From a virus: a stretch of DNA of 21,913 nt. The stretch's first letter is position 1. The number at the start of each line of letters is the position of its first letter. Position numbers and translations under genes: made by a program. Shown in pieces: positions 1 to 7,948 of this stretch. The notes under the pieces are model-generated. The model searched no databases. It had not been told where the DNA came from and saw only the letters and a list, made by a program, of their open reading frames with translations. The stretch is from the IMG/VR virus record IMGVR_UViG_3300046517_001952, positions 1-21,913 of that record; one strand, given 5' to 3'.

Positions 1-18
1 AAGCGGCACGGCGAGTGA
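1..18 (+). CDS. 3' end of an upstream gene (partial)
   Basis: The first frame reads K-R-H-G-E-stop, with the TGA at 16-18. That stop overlaps the GTG start of the next gene in a GTGA arrangement, the same junction used repeatedly in this operon. This suggests that an upstream gene ends here, possibly the small terminase subunit or another packaging gene. Five residues cannot be assigned, so this is inferred only from the overlap pattern. Confidence 0.35.
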   Translation, partial: KRHGE

Positions 19-470
19 CGTCCGCCGATCTGCGCGCGCTTGTTCGAAAGCGCCTCGGCGTTCAGGGTCAGGAATGGGCCGTCTTCGACGAGGTTCGCAA
101 CGAAACAGGGTTCACCACCGGCAAGCCGACGCGCTCGGCCGACATGGTGGCGATGAACCTGTGGCGTTCGAAGGGTCTAGAGGTTCATGGCTTCGAGTTG
201 AAGGTCTCGCGTGGCGACTTTCTGAAGGAGCTGGCCGACCCCGAGAAGGCCGAGGCGATCAAGCGGTACTGCGATCGGTGGTGGCTTGTGGCGCCGCAAG
301 AGGTGCTCAACGGAGACCTGCCTCGCGGCTGGGGCTGGCTCAGGCCGGGTCCAACTGGCGATCTCGAAGTCGCGGTCCGCGCGCCAAAGCTACAGCCGGT
401 ACCGCTCGACCGTCTCTTCGTGGCCGCGCTCGTCCGACGCATCGCCGAAGCACAAGAGTCGGTCGCGTGA
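15..470 (+). CDS. PD-(D/E)XK nuclease-like protein (MmcB/VRR-type fold)
   Basis: A 151-residue protein starting at GTG. It carries a compact restriction-endonuclease-like core: an acidic residue in the SADMVAM strand (D43), then the E-x-K motif in GFELKVSRGDF (E61, K63), then a helix and the strand CDRWWLVAP. This order (D, ExK, basic helix, hydrophobic strand ending in P) is typical of small PD-(D/E)XK proteins such as the MmcB-like family. The predicted activity is metal-dependent DNA cleavage or repair. It overlaps the terminase gene by 4 bases, so the two are probably translated together and the protein may act in DNA processing around packaging. The fold is recognised from motif pattern only. 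It could equally be an inactive DNA-binding relative. Confidence 0.6.
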   Translation: MTSADLRALVRKRLGVQGQEWAVFDEVRNETGFTTGKPTRSADMVAMNLWRSKGLEVHGFELKVSRGDFLKELADPEKAEAIKRYCDRWWLVAPQEVLNGDLPRGWGWLRPGPTGDLEVAVRAPKLQPVPLDRLFVAALVRRIAEAQESVA

Positions 471-2047
471 CCTGGGACCCAAACCTCGAAGAAGCCCAGG
501 CGGAGAAGGCGCGGCGACACCTCGCGCCCTTCATCCGCTTCATGTGGGACGTGCTGGAGCCCGACACCCCGCTGCTCTGGAACTGGCACATCGACGCCGT
601 GTGCGAGGCGCTCGAAGCCATCACCGACGGGTCGCTGCGAAAGCTCATCATCAACATCCCGCCGGGCCACATGAAGTCGCTCATCTTCAGCGTCTTCTGG
701 CCCGCGTGGGTGTGGCAGCGCCGGCCGACGTGGCGGTCGCTGTTCTCCGCGTACGCCGAAGACCTCGCCGAGCGCGACTCGGTGAAGTGCCGCGACGTGC
801 TGACGAGCGAGCGCTACCAACGCCACTTCAGCGGGCAGACGAGAATCGGCGAATGGGGGCTCAGCCTCGACAACAATCGCAAGCTATTCTTCGAGAACTC
901 GGAGCACGGCGGGCGGCTGGCCCTCAGCGTCGGCGGCAAGGGCACCGGCTTCCGAGGCGACTTCGTGGGCGTCGACGACCCCATCAACGCGCTCGACGTG
1001 TACTCGAAGGTGAAGCGCGAGCGCGTGACGCGGTGGTGGAGCAAGACGATGTCGACCCGGCTCAACGACAAGCGGGTAGGCGCGCGCGCGGTCATCATGC
1101 AGCGGCTGCACGAGGAGGACCTCACCGGGTACTTGCTCGAGCAGGGCGGCTGGGAGCACCTGTGCCTCCCCACCGAATTCGAGGAGTCGCGCCGGTGCAT
1201 CGTCGACCTCGGGAGAGGCAAGAGCTTCACCGACCCGCGCACGGAAGACGGCGAGCTGCTGTTCTTCGAGCTGTTCCCGCCAGAGGTGGTCGAAGAAGCC
1301 AAGGTCGAGCTCGGCAGCGACGGCTTCGCGGGCCAGCACCAGCAGCGCCCGGCGCCGGCCGCGGGGTTGATGCTCAAGAAGGAGTGGTGGCGATTCTGGA
1401 GCCGCACCCCAGGCCCGGCGAACATGAACCGGCCGAAGGGCTGCTCGGAGTTGGCGAGCGTGCGCCTGCCGACGAAGTTCGACGTGCTGCTGCTCAGCGT
1501 CGACTGCGCCTTCAAAGACGCGAAGGCGAACGACTCGGTGTCGATGGGCGTGTGGGGCAAGCTCGGGCCGGACCTGTGGCTGCTCGACCGGCTCAACGCG
1601 AAGCTGGACTTCGTCGCCACCGTCGCCGCTGCGAAGCAGATTCGCGCGCAGTGGCCGCCGCGCCCGCCGTTCCACCACGGCGTGCAGGTGGTGCTCGTCG
1701 AGGACAAGGCGAACGGCCCGGCGGTGATGTCGACGTTGCGCCGGGAGATTCCTGGCGTGGTGGCGTTCCGCCCGGAGGATGTCGGCAGCAAGGAAGCCCG
1801 CGTCTCGGCCATCAGCCCCTACGTCGAGGCGGGCAACGTCTACCTGCCCGAGGATGCCTCGTGGTTGGGCGACTACATCGAGCAGACCGCGGCGTTTCCG
1901 CGCGGCAAGCACGACGACGACGTCGACATGACCTCGCAGGCTGTGCTGCGGCTGTTTGGGCTGGGCGGCATCACCGAGAAGGACGTGCTGCGCGTGCCGC
2001 GTAAGCCACACGTGCCGAAGGGCTCGCTTTACGGCGGCGGCATGTGA
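467..2047 (+). CDS. terL: Terminase large subunit
   Basis: The packaging motor that pumps phage DNA into the prohead and cuts it. The 526-residue product starts at GTG 467, overlapping the previous stop; the frame is open further upstream, but those residues are Arg/Gly-rich and not family-like. The ATPase half shows the Walker A-type loop NIPPGHMKS (residues 63-71, K70) and the Walker B strand FVGVDD (D170, D171). The C-terminal RNase H-like nuclease half shows SVDCAFKD (D346), VLVEDKANGP (E412, D413) and KHDDDVDM (D483-D487), the acidic triad expected for terminase nucleases. The motif set fits the TerL family whose C-terminal domain is the psiM2 ORF9 type. Length is normal for the family. 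No recognisable small subunit is visible in the window. Confidence 0.96.
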   Translation: MTWDPNLEEAQAEKARRHLAPFIRFMWDVLEPDTPLLWNWHIDAVCEALEAITDGSLRKLIINIPPGHMKSLIFSVFWPAWVWQRRPTWRSLFSAYAEDLAERDSVKCRDVLTSERYQRHFSGQTRIGEWGLSLDNNRKLFFENSEHGGRLALSVGGKGTGFRGDFVGVDDPINALDVYSKVKRERVTRWWSKTMSTRLNDKRVGARAVIMQRLHEEDLTGYLLEQGGWEHLCLPTEFEESRRCIVDLGRGKSFTDPRTEDGELLFFELFPPEVVEEAKVELGSDGFAGQHQQRPAPAAGLMLKKEWWRFWSRTPGPANMNRPKGCSELASVRLPTKFDVLLLSVDCAFKDAKANDSVSMGVWGKLGPDLWLLDRLNAKLDFVATVAAAKQIRAQWPPRPPFHHGVQVVLVEDKANGPAVMSTLRREIPGVVAFRPEDVGSKEARVSAISPYVEAGNVYLPEDASWLGDYIEQTAAFPRGKHDDDVDMTSQAVLRLFGLGGITEKDVLRVPRKPHVPKGSLYGGGM

Positions 2048-2080
2048 TAGCAAGTGGCCTGTATCCACGGGGAGGTTTTC

Positions 2081-2569
2081 ATGGGCCTGTACGCAGATGG
2101 AACGAAGGTCGCCGAGTCGAAGTCGAAGACGGAAATCGACTCGATGCTTCAGAAGTGGCGGGCCGAGTCGATCATGGTCGGCGAGCACGACGGCATCGGC
2201 GTCGTCGCCTTCAAGATGAACGGGCGGTTCGTTCAGATGCGAGTGCGCACGCCCTCCGAGGCCGACGCGCTCAAGGCGAACCCGAAGCTCAAGGACCGGC
2301 GCTACCTGGAGCGCGACGAACTGGCACGGCAGGGCAAGCTGCGCGAGTGGGTGCTGGCTGAGCGGGCTCGGCGATGGCGCTGCCTCGTGCTCATTCTCAA
2401 AGCAAAGTTCACCAGCGTCGAGAACGCCGTCGAGTCGTTCGAAGAGGCGTTCCTCGCGCACATGCTCATCGGCGACGGGCAGACCGTGGGCGACGTCGTG
2501 GTGCCGCAACTGACGGAGCGGTACAAGTCTGGCGCGCAGGTCGCCGGGCTCTTGCAGTCGGGTCACTAA
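2081..2569 (+). CDS. Conserved phage protein of unknown function
   Basis: A 162-residue protein. The start at ATG 2081 was chosen because GGGGAGG lies just upstream (about 2069-2075); an earlier in-frame start at 2054 has no such site. The N-terminal half (YADGTKVAESKSKTEID, then VAFKMNGRFVQMRV) and the C-terminal block RRWRCLVLILKAKFTSVE followed by FEEAFLAHMLIGDG and TVGDVV resemble a small phage protein I recall from many GC-rich phage genomes (RWRALxLxIKAKLEAVE ... FLAHIxLPDG). I know of no established function. The charged helix around residues 95-135 suggests a soluble cytoplasmic protein. Its place between terminase and portal gives no firm hint of a role in packaging or replication. 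Confidence 0.7.
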   Translation: MGLYADGTKVAESKSKTEIDSMLQKWRAESIMVGEHDGIGVVAFKMNGRFVQMRVRTPSEADALKANPKLKDRRYLERDELARQGKLREWVLAERARRWRCLVLILKAKFTSVENAVESFEEAFLAHMLIGDGQTVGDVVVPQLTERYKSGAQVAGLLQSGH

Positions 2570-2580
2570 CCGGAGGGAAA

Positions 2581-2934
2581 ATGTCGAAGACGAACTGGCA
2601 GAAGTCGTACGAGAACCTCTTGAAGGCGCACGACGACCTCAACGAGAAGATGATTCGCGTGGTCGGTGCGGCAGGCGCGGCGACCGAGGATCAGCTCAAG
2701 ACCATCGCGGTTCTCGAAGGCAAGGTGCGCGAGCGCGACGCGATCATCGAGTGCGGTCGAGAAGAGAACGCGCGGCTGACCAACCTGCTCATCGAGGCGA
2801 CGCTGAAGCTCAAGACCGTCGCCGATCGCGAAGCGGCGTGGCTGCGCTCGGGCGAGGCCAACCTCCGCATCAGCGTCATCGGGCCGACCTTCTCGCTCAA
2901 CGACGCCGCGCCTCACGACAACCCGAAGAGATAA
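2581..2934 (+). CDS. Small coiled-coil protein of unknown function
   Basis: A 117-residue protein starting at ATG 2581, directly after the strong site CGGAGGG (about 2571-2577). Only 11 bases separate it from the previous stop, so it belongs to the same transcript. Residues 5-95 are rich in Glu, Lys, Leu and Ala with heptad-like spacing (LLKAHDDLNEKMIRVV, LKTIAVLEGKVRERDAII, ENARLTNLLIEATLKL), indicating a long coiled coil and probable dimerisation. The tail (ISVIGPTFSLNDAAPHDN) is not helical. No enzymatic motif is visible. It could be an accessory or adaptor protein for the packaging machinery, but nothing in the sequence proves this. Confidence 0.7.
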   Translation: MSKTNWQKSYENLLKAHDDLNEKMIRVVGAAGAATEDQLKTIAVLEGKVRERDAIIECGREENARLTNLLIEATLKLKTVADREAAWLRSGEANLRISVIGPTFSLNDAAPHDNPKR

Positions 2935-3135
2935 TCTTCACGAGCCCCAGGCGCAGGTGGGTTGCGGAATGCGGTGGGAGTTGACTGACCTCCTTTCATG
3001 TCCGCGCAACAGCGCCAGCGAGACCGAGCCAAAGGCCGAACCGCTTTCGGAATCCTCGGAGACCTCGCCGGCCTGACCCCACGAGACGGGGTTTGCTAGA
3101 CGGTCGCGGCCGTTTCGTGCTTCCCTGTCCGCAAC
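2935..3135. other. 201-base intergenic gap with no convincing gene
   Basis: This is the largest gap in the window. It holds two overlapping micro-frames, 2957-3076 (GTG start) and 2998-3099 (ATG start, 33 residues), neither with a well-placed ribosome-binding site. A short inverted repeat, ACCCC (3076-3080) and GGGGT (3088-3092) with a 7-base loop, is followed by only a few T residues, so it is at best a weak terminator. TTGACT at 2981-2986 resembles a -35 box, but no matching -10 box lies at the right distance. Confidence 0.5.
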
Positions 3136-3453
3136 GTGAAGCTGACCGCGATCAACGGGAAGTTCATCACCCACGCGGATGGCCGTTCGGGTACCGGCGT
3201 GCGCTTCAATTGCCAGTGCCGACCTGACTGCGACGAGTTCATCGCGGTCTCGTTTGAAAACCCGGTAGACGGCGGAGTGCCAGACCCAAGCACGTCGGTG
3301 CGTTGGGACCGCAAAGGCAGCACGCTCGACACGCTCACGCTGTCTCCGAGTATCAACTTCACCCACGTCATCGACAGGCCGGGCGACCCGTTGCACGGCA
3401 AGAAATGCAACTGGCATGGATGGGTGCGCGACGGCTCTGCGGTGATCGCGTGA
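3136..3453 (+). CDS. DUF6527-like small phage protein with zinc-ligand pattern
   Basis: A 105-residue protein. Three closely spaced cysteines (C26, C28, C32 in FNCQCRPDCDEF) are followed about 60 residues later by C91 and H94 in KKCNWHGWVRDG. Between them lies DTLTLSPSI. This layout (Cys cluster, TLSPSI strand, CxWHGWVRDG ending) matches my memory of DUF6527 proteins common in phages, and suggests one bound zinc ion. The function of the family is not known to me. GTG 3136 is the only possible start after the in-frame TAG at 3097, and it lacks a recognisable ribosome-binding site. The stop overlaps the portal start by 4 bases (GTGA), so this gene may mainly feed translation into the portal gene. 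Confidence 0.65.
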   Translation: MKLTAINGKFITHADGRSGTGVRFNCQCRPDCDEFIAVSFENPVDGGVPDPSTSVRWDRKGSTLDTLTLSPSINFTHVIDRPGDPLHGKKCNWHGWVRDGSAVIA

Positions 3454-6032
3454 AGAGGCGGAAGGCGAACCCGACTCGCGCAGAGCTGGCGGCTTCGCCG
3501 ATGAACGGCACGCTGGGCATTCCTTCGGGTCCGCCCAGCGTCAAGCCCCCGATGAACGGCGCCGCGTGGAACAACGACGCTTCGAAGACGCCGCAGGCCC
3601 CCGCCGTGTTCTCGCCGAGCGGCAAACCGATGGGCCGCAGCTTCGTGCCCGACGTGCCGCCGCCCGCGTCGCCCGCCCAGGTCGTCGACATGCTGATGGG
3701 CGAAGAGGGCATCAGCGGCGTCGCCAACTACTACGGCCGCATCTGGGACGAAGAGACGCCCGAGCTTCAATGGCTGCTCGCGTTCCAGTTCCCCGGCACC
3801 GGTGTCTTCGGCCAGTGGGAGGCGCTCGAGCGTCGCAACCCGTTCGTCGCCGCCGGCCTGGAGTCGGTGAAGGCGAAGATTCGAGACTGCCGCGTCGACA
3901 TCGAGGCCGCCGAGGGCGTCGAGAACGGCGAACTGCACGCGAAGGTCGTCGAGTGGAATTTGAAGGAGTACCTCGAGCCCGGCTTCGCGCGCGTGCTGGA
4001 GCAGATGGTCACGTCGCTGCTGTACGGCTTCTCGCTTCACGAAGTCTGCATGGAGCCGGTGCAGCACCAGCTGTTCGGCGGCTTCGGTCTCGCCGTCGGC
4101 AAGCTGCAGCACCTGCTGGCGAAGTCGGTCTACGAAAACGGCTGGGTGACGCAGGACCGCGAGCTCAAGTTCATCAAGCAGCGCGGCCCCGTCGACGGGC
4201 AGTTCATGTCGGTCGACCTGCCGTCGCAGAAGGTGTTGCTCACCAGCTGGAACCGCAACGGCGACAACTACGCGGGCTACTCCGTCTACCGCCCGGTTTG
4301 GTACCCGTGCCGCATCATGGAGCACCTGATGCGGTTGAACGGCGTCGCGTCGGTGCGCGAGTCGGCCGGTGTTCCGATCGCCACGGTGGAGAAGGACGCC
4401 CCGACGATGACTGCGGGCGCGCGGAAGAAGCTGCAGCGCACGCTGATGAATCTCGTCTACCACGAGCAAGCGGCAATCGTTTGCCCGCCGGGCGTGAAGC
4501 TGGAGTGGTGGACGTCGCCGGGCCGCGACAAGTCGGGCCTGATGAAGACGTACGAATCGCTCGGCAAGCTGTGCCTGTTCCAGACGCAGTCGCAGCAGAT
4601 GGCGCTCGGGCTCAGCGAGACCGGCAGCCGCAGCGTCGGCGAGACGCACGCGTCGACGTCGGAGCAGTTCGCCCAGGGCGTGATGTCGCTGCTCGAAGAG
4701 GTGCTCAACGGCTCCGGGCGCCGGCCGTACACCGGGTTGTCGCGCAAAATCATCGACGCCAACTTCGGCCCGCAGGTCGCGTACCCGAAGATTCGCCTGT
4801 CGCTGAAGCGCAGCTCGCTCGAGCCCGACGTGTTCGCCCCAGCCGTGCAGCAGCTGCTGGCGGCGAACGCGCTCACGTGGCGCGCGGAAGACGAGAACGG
4901 CGCGCGAGAAATCCTCGGCCTGCCGCCCATCGATGAGGACGAGCGCGCGACCGCACGCGCGGCGCTGCCTCCAGCAGGTACGACTCAGCCGAACGCCGGT
5001 GCACAAGCTCCAGAGCACATGGCACCGGGTTCGCCCGGTGTTGGAGCCCCCCCAAGCCCGGCGGGCGGCAGTTCTCCGAAGCGCGTCGACGTCGTGCGGC
5101 CGAAGGGCTCGAAGCCGATCAGCAACGTACAGGTGAGGCGCCCGCCCGGCGCGCCGCCCGTCAGCGACGTGCACATCCACCCGAAGAAGATGCAGCGCGA
5201 CTGGCAGCCGTGGCGCGAGCTTCGGCCGAGCGAGCAGCACATCGACCTGAAGGCCATCGACAGCTTCCTCAACCGCGCGCGCGACCACTTCGACACCGAG
5301 GCCCGCGCCCAGGCCGCGGCGATGCTCACCCGCGCCAAGGCGCAGATTCGCGACGGGATTGCCCGCGGCGACTTCCACGTGAAGCTCGACACCGGCGACG
5401 TCGAGCGCTTCGTGCGCAGCTACATCGACAAGTGCGCGGCGTTCGGTCGCGAGCAGGTGGCGGCGGAGCGGGCCAAGGGCAACGGCGCGGTGAAGGCGGA
5501 GCGGGCGGACGGCGACCAGCGACTCGCGCCCGTCGCGCGGCAGTTCGCGGTCGGCGACGACGCGGAGGCCGAGAAGCAGAAGGCCGCGATGGCGAAGCAG
5601 GTCGCCCGCCGCATCGGCAACCGCATCGAGTCGAACCTGGAAAACGACATGCTCAACGTCGACCGCACCGGCGGCGACGAAGATGAGGCGATTTCGGAGA
5701 CGATGGGCGACCTGCTCGACTCCGGCGCGTTCCGGCAGGACGCCGGGCTGCTCACCACCAAGGCGTTCAACGTCGGGCGCGAAGAGTTCGCGGCGGCCCA
5801 CGGTGACGAGGTGGAGTCGGTCGAGCTCTCCGCGATTCTCGACAACGCGGTGTGCACCAACTGCGAAGACCTCGACGGCAGCACGTTCGACTTCGGCAGC
5901 GACGACCACGACGAGCACACCCCGCCGCTGAAGGAGTGCGAGGGTGGAGATGCCTGTCGGTGCATGCTCGTATATAACTTCGATAACGGCACTGGTGCCG
6001 CTACCGGAGAAGACGACGATGCCGAAGAGTAG
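3450..6032 (+). CDS. Portal protein (Mu gp29/DUF935 type) fused to MuF-type minor head domain
   Basis: An 860-residue product starting at GTG 3450. Residues about 70-500 match the gp29-type portal: [35 protein letters not shown], then [19 protein letters not shown] and a long block through [19 protein letters not shown]. The portal ring is the DNA gate at one head vertex. A Pro/Ala/Gly linker (about 504-575) leads to a helical region and a C-terminal MuF-like segment. There, [12 protein letters not shown] (C802, C805) pairs with [13 protein letters not shown] (C830, C836, C838), the pattern seen in F-type head-morphogenesis proteins, which are internal minor head components. In Mu these are two separate genes, gp29 and gp30. 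Here the frame is continuous, with no stop or restart signal in the linker. The 3' end overlaps the HNH gene by 14 bases. Confidence 0.9.
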   Translation: MKRRKANPTRAELAASPMNGTLGIPSGPPSVKPPMNGAAWNNDASKTPQAPAVFSPSGKPMGRSFVPDVPPPASPAQVVDMLMGEEGISGVANYYGRIWDEETPELQWLLAFQFPGTGVFGQWEALERRNPFVAAGLESVKAKIRDCRVDIEAAEGVENGELHAKVVEWNLKEYLEPGFARVLEQMVTSLLYGFSLHEVCMEPVQHQLFGGFGLAVGKLQHLLAKSVYENGWVTQDRELKFIKQRGPVDGQFMSVDLPSQKVLLTSWNRNGDNYAGYSVYRPVWYPCRIMEHLMRLNGVASVRESAGVPIATVEKDAPTMTAGARKKLQRTLMNLVYHEQAAIVCPPGVKLEWWTSPGRDKSGLMKTYESLGKLCLFQTQSQQMALGLSETGSRSVGETHASTSEQFAQGVMSLLEEVLNGSGRRPYTGLSRKIIDANFGPQVAYPKIRLSLKRSSLEPDVFAPAVQQLLAANALTWRAEDENGAREILGLPPIDEDERATARAALPPAGTTQPNAGAQAPEHMAPGSPGVGAPPSPAGGSSPKRVDVVRPKGSKPISNVQVRRPPGAPPVSDVHIHPKKMQRDWQPWRELRPSEQHIDLKAIDSFLNRARDHFDTEARAQAAAMLTRAKAQIRDGIARGDFHVKLDTGDVERFVRSYIDKCAAFGREQVAAERAKGNGAVKAERADGDQRLAPVARQFAVGDDAEAEKQKAAMAKQVARRIGNRIESNLENDMLNVDRTGGDEDEAISETMGDLLDSGAFRQDAGLLTTKAFNVGREEFAAAHGDEVESVELSAILDNAVCTNCEDLDGSTFDFGSDDHDEHTPPLKECEGGDACRCMLVYNFDNGTGAATGEDDDAEE

Positions 6033-6531
6033 ACCGCTGAGGTTTCGATTCGCTGAGAAGGTGATCACCTTCTCGACCACGGAAGGTTGCTGGGAGTGGA
6101 CCGGCGCTCTGAATGGTCACGGCTACGGGTCGATCAGAGGTGAGCGCGCAGACGGCTGGCCAATGCTCGGCGCTCACATCGTGGCGTGGGAGTTGGTGAA
6201 CGGCCCCGTGCCGCGAAGGCTCTGCGTGCTCCATCGATGCGACAACCGGAAATGCTGCAACCCCGAGCATCTGTTCCTTGGCACGAAAGCCGAGAACAAC
6301 GCCGACCGCGACGCGAAAGGGCGAGGCCGCTGGCCGCACGGCGCGGATCAGTGGATGGCGAAGCTCGACGATGCGAAGGTGATGGAGATCCGCTACCGGG
6401 TGGCCGGCGGAGAGAAGCAGCGCCGACTCGTCGAGGAGTTCAAGGTGTCGCCGATGACGGTGAGCCTCATCGTGCGCGGGAAGATTTGGAAGCACTTGCC
6501 GGTCGCCGGCAGAGAGGCGTGGGCTGCATGA
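6019..6531 (+). CDS. HNH endonuclease (HNH_3-type, likely homing)
   Basis: A 170-residue nuclease. ATG 6019 was chosen because GGAGAAG lies at 6006-6012; the frame extends upstream inside the portal gene, but those residues are a shadow. [16 protein letters not shown] and [14 protein letters not shown] (H53) lead to the core [19 protein letters not shown] with C69, H72, C74, C79, C80, N81 and H84, followed by [15 protein letters not shown]. This is the HNH_3 pattern of phage homing endonucleases, with cysteines that may bind a structural zinc. The C-terminal segment [18 protein letters not shown] looks like a helix-turn-helix that would give site specificity. The gene overlaps the portal gene by 14 bases and the protease by 4 (ATGA), so it is translated within the head operon. 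Such genes typically cut homologous DNA lacking the insert. Confidence 0.9.
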   Translation: MPKSRPLRFRFAEKVITFSTTEGCWEWTGALNGHGYGSIRGERADGWPMLGAHIVAWELVNGPVPRRLCVLHRCDNRKCCNPEHLFLGTKAENNADRDAKGRGRWPHGADQWMAKLDDAKVMEIRYRVAGGEKQRRLVEEFKVSPMTVSLIVRGKIWKHLPVAGREAWAA

Positions 6532-7901
6532 AAGCCAAGGGCAACACGAAGCGAGACAAGGCAGGCCGCGTACTGCGGCATCTCTACGACGGCGTTCGTT
6601 CCGCGTTCGTTCAGGCCCCGGCGGTGCTCGGCGCGCCGCCCGAGGGCTACCGATGGAACAAGCTGTTTCCGTTCGGCGAGCGGTTCCGCTCCGACTTCCC
6701 CGATGGCTCGATGACCTTCGACCGCGCGTTCTTCGACGCGATGGTGCAGAACTTCGCCAAGCTGAACGGGCGCGACCTGCCGGTCGACTACTTCCATCGG
6801 GGCTCGAGCGACAACAGTCCGGTGCCGAACGACTCGAAGATTGCGGCCGGGTGGATCGGCCGGCTGCAGGTGGTGGGCAGCGGCGCCGACGAAGCGAGCG
6901 ACGGGCTGTGGGCCGCGTTCAAGTGGACCGACAAGGCGCGCGCGCACATTCTCGCCGACGAGCTGCGGTACCTGTCGCCGACCTTCACGGAGAGTGGCGT
7001 TGACAGAACGACGGGACTGGAACAAGGTCCCACACTGTTCGGGGCGGCGCTGCTCAACGATCCTTTTCTGCAAGACCTGCCGAAAGTGGCAGCTGCAGCG
7101 CACCCGAAGTCCCCGGAGCACCGTCGAATGGACCACGCCACCGCCTGCAAGCACTTCGGCCTCGACCCCGATCAGACGTCGCCCGAGCAGCTCTCGCAGC
7201 ACATGGCGAAGGCGGGCGCGGCGTACCAGAAGGCCGGCGGTCACCAGCCGCCCGCGGGTGCCGGTGCCGAAGGTGAAGGCGGCGGCGAAGGTGGCGACGT
7301 CGACCCGGACGGCGATGGCGAGCCCGATGGTGGGCCGCAGGGCGGCGGAGCGGGCGGCGCGGTTCACGTTCACGTTCACGCGGAAGGTGCGGCGGTGAAG
7401 AAGACCAAGAAGACTCTCGCGGCGAAGCCGGCCGAGCACGAGTCGCCGAATTCGAACGAGCGCCGAGAGTTCGCCGCGCAGATGGCCCAGGTCGGCACCC
7501 GGCTGACCGCGCTCGAGACCGAGAACAAGCAGCTGAAGGCCGACAAGAAGACCCGCGACCACGACGACCTCGTGCGCGAGCTCCTCCGCGGCGACCACAT
7601 CGACGCGTCGCAGAAGGGCGAAGTCGTCGAGATGGCGGCGGCGATCGGCGTCGAGAAGGCGAAGCTGTTCTTCTCCAAGTTCAAGCGCGGGCTGCAGGGT
7701 CAGGTCGGGCTGAGCATCGACCCCGACGGCACCATCGAGGCGAAGACCCCCGAGCAGGCGGTCAAGGCGCTCGACGGGCAGGTCGTCAAGATGGTGAAGG
7801 AGCTCAACCTCAAAGAGGGCGAGGCGATGGCGCGCGTGTATGGCGCGGCCGAGAACAACCTCCTCGTCGCCCTCGCGAACAGCTCGTCGCGCCCCCGGTA
7901 A
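6528..7901 (+). CDS. Head maturation protease with C-terminal scaffold-like region (Mu gpI family)
   Basis: A 457-residue protein starting at ATG 6528 (overlap ATGA). The first 190 residues match the Mu I-type prohead protease: [20 protein letters not shown], then LPVDYFHRG with the likely catalytic H90, [10 protein letters not shown], and [12 protein letters not shown] with the likely nucleophile S150. It would cleave the scaffold and itself during head maturation. A Gly/Asp-rich linker (about 244-288) contains [11 protein letters not shown] and a His-Val repeat. Beyond it, residues about 312-355 form a coiled coil ([19 protein letters not shown]) and a charged helical tail, as expected for a scaffold that nucleates the capsid shell. 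In Mu the scaffold is made from an internal start in the I gene, which may also apply here. The gene directly precedes the capsid genes, as in other phages. Confidence 0.88.
   Translation: MKAKGNTKRDKAGRVLRHLYDGVRSAFVQAPAVLGAPPEGYRWNKLFPFGERFRSDFPDGSMTFDRAFFDAMVQNFAKLNGRDLPVDYFHRGSSDNSPVPNDSKIAAGWIGRLQVVGSGADEASDGLWAAFKWTDKARAHILADELRYLSPTFTESGVDRTTGLEQGPTLFGAALLNDPFLQDLPKVAAAAHPKSPEHRRMDHATACKHFGLDPDQTSPEQLSQHMAKAGAAYQKAGGHQPPAGAGAEGEGGGEGGDVDPDGDGEPDGGPQGGGAGGAVHVHVHAEGAAVKKTKKTLAAKPAEHESPNSNERREFAAQMAQVGTRLTALETENKQLKADKKTRDHDDLVRELLRGDHIDASQKGEVVEMAAAIGVEKAKLFFSKFKRGLQGQVGLSIDPDGTIEAKTPEQAVKALDGQVVKMVKELNLKEGEAMARVYGAAENNLLVALANSSSRPR
7128..7901 (+). CDS. Possible internally initiated scaffold protein
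   Basis: An in-frame ATG at 7128, giving [16 protein letters not shown] at the N-terminus, is preceded by GGAG at 7115-7118 with a 9-base spacer. It lies just where the protease domain ends. A 257-residue product would contain only the linker, coiled coil and tail, the shape of a scaffold protein. Mu expresses gpZ from inside gene I in the same way. The site fits that precedent, but a GGAG this close to an ATG can also arise by chance in GC-rich DNA. Confidence 0.4.
   Translation: MDHATACKHFGLDPDQTSPEQLSQHMAKAGAAYQKAGGHQPPAGAGAEGEGGGEGGDVDPDGDGEPDGGPQGGGAGGAVHVHVHAEGAAVKKTKKTLAAKPAEHESPNSNERREFAAQMAQVGTRLTALETENKQLKADKKTRDHDDLVRELLRGDHIDASQKGEVVEMAAAIGVEKAKLFFSKFKRGLQGQVGLSIDPDGTIEAKTPEQAVKALDGQVVKMVKELNLKEGEAMARVYGAAENNLLVALANSSSRPR
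7362..7379 (+). repeat. Three tandem copies of GTTCAC in the protease linker
   Basis: The hexamer GTTCAC occurs three times without a mismatch and encodes the His-Val stretch VHVHVH in a Gly-rich linker. Short in-frame repeats of this kind can gain or lose units without shifting the frame, which would change linker length. Confidence 0.7.
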
Positions 7902-7912
7902 CTCCACCTTTC

Positions 7913-7948
7913 CTTTCACACCGCAGCACGCAGGAGCAACGACATGGG
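7913..7948 (+). promoter_or_regulatory. Translation leader of the decoration gene (copy 1 of a duplicated leader)
   Basis: The segment contains, in order, CTTTCAC, CCGCAGCA, CAGGAGCA and ACGACATGGG. The AGGAG core (7932-7936) lies 7 bases before ATG 7944. The same four blocks recur before the major capsid gene. It probably gives strong, similar translation of both abundant head proteins. Confidence 0.65.

Noticed and set aside
74-466. The upstream extension of the terminase frame
   Set aside because: The frame is open, but the residues are Arg/Gly-rich and overlap the nuclease-like gene. The GTG at 467 forms the usual 4-base overlap.
884-2566. A 560-codon open frame on the - strand opposite terminase
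   Set aside because: It is antisense to the unmistakable terminase motifs and has shadow composition (HDVAHGLPVADEHV, LRLRLGDLR).
2981-3010. A promoter starting from TTGACT at 2981-2986
   Set aside because: No sequence close to TATAAT lies 16-18 bases downstream; the corresponding place is GC-rich.
2957-3099. Two micro-genes in the gap (GTG 2957 to stop 3076; ATG 2998 to stop 3099)
   Set aside because: They overlap each other in different frames, lack well-spaced ribosome-binding sites and show no recognisable motif. Either could be real, but the sequence does not support it.
3096-6080. A 994-codon open frame on the - strand opposite the portal gene
   Set aside because: The composition (long runs of Arg, Leu, Val, Ala) is that of a shadow of the fused portal gene. 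No plausible start signal is present.
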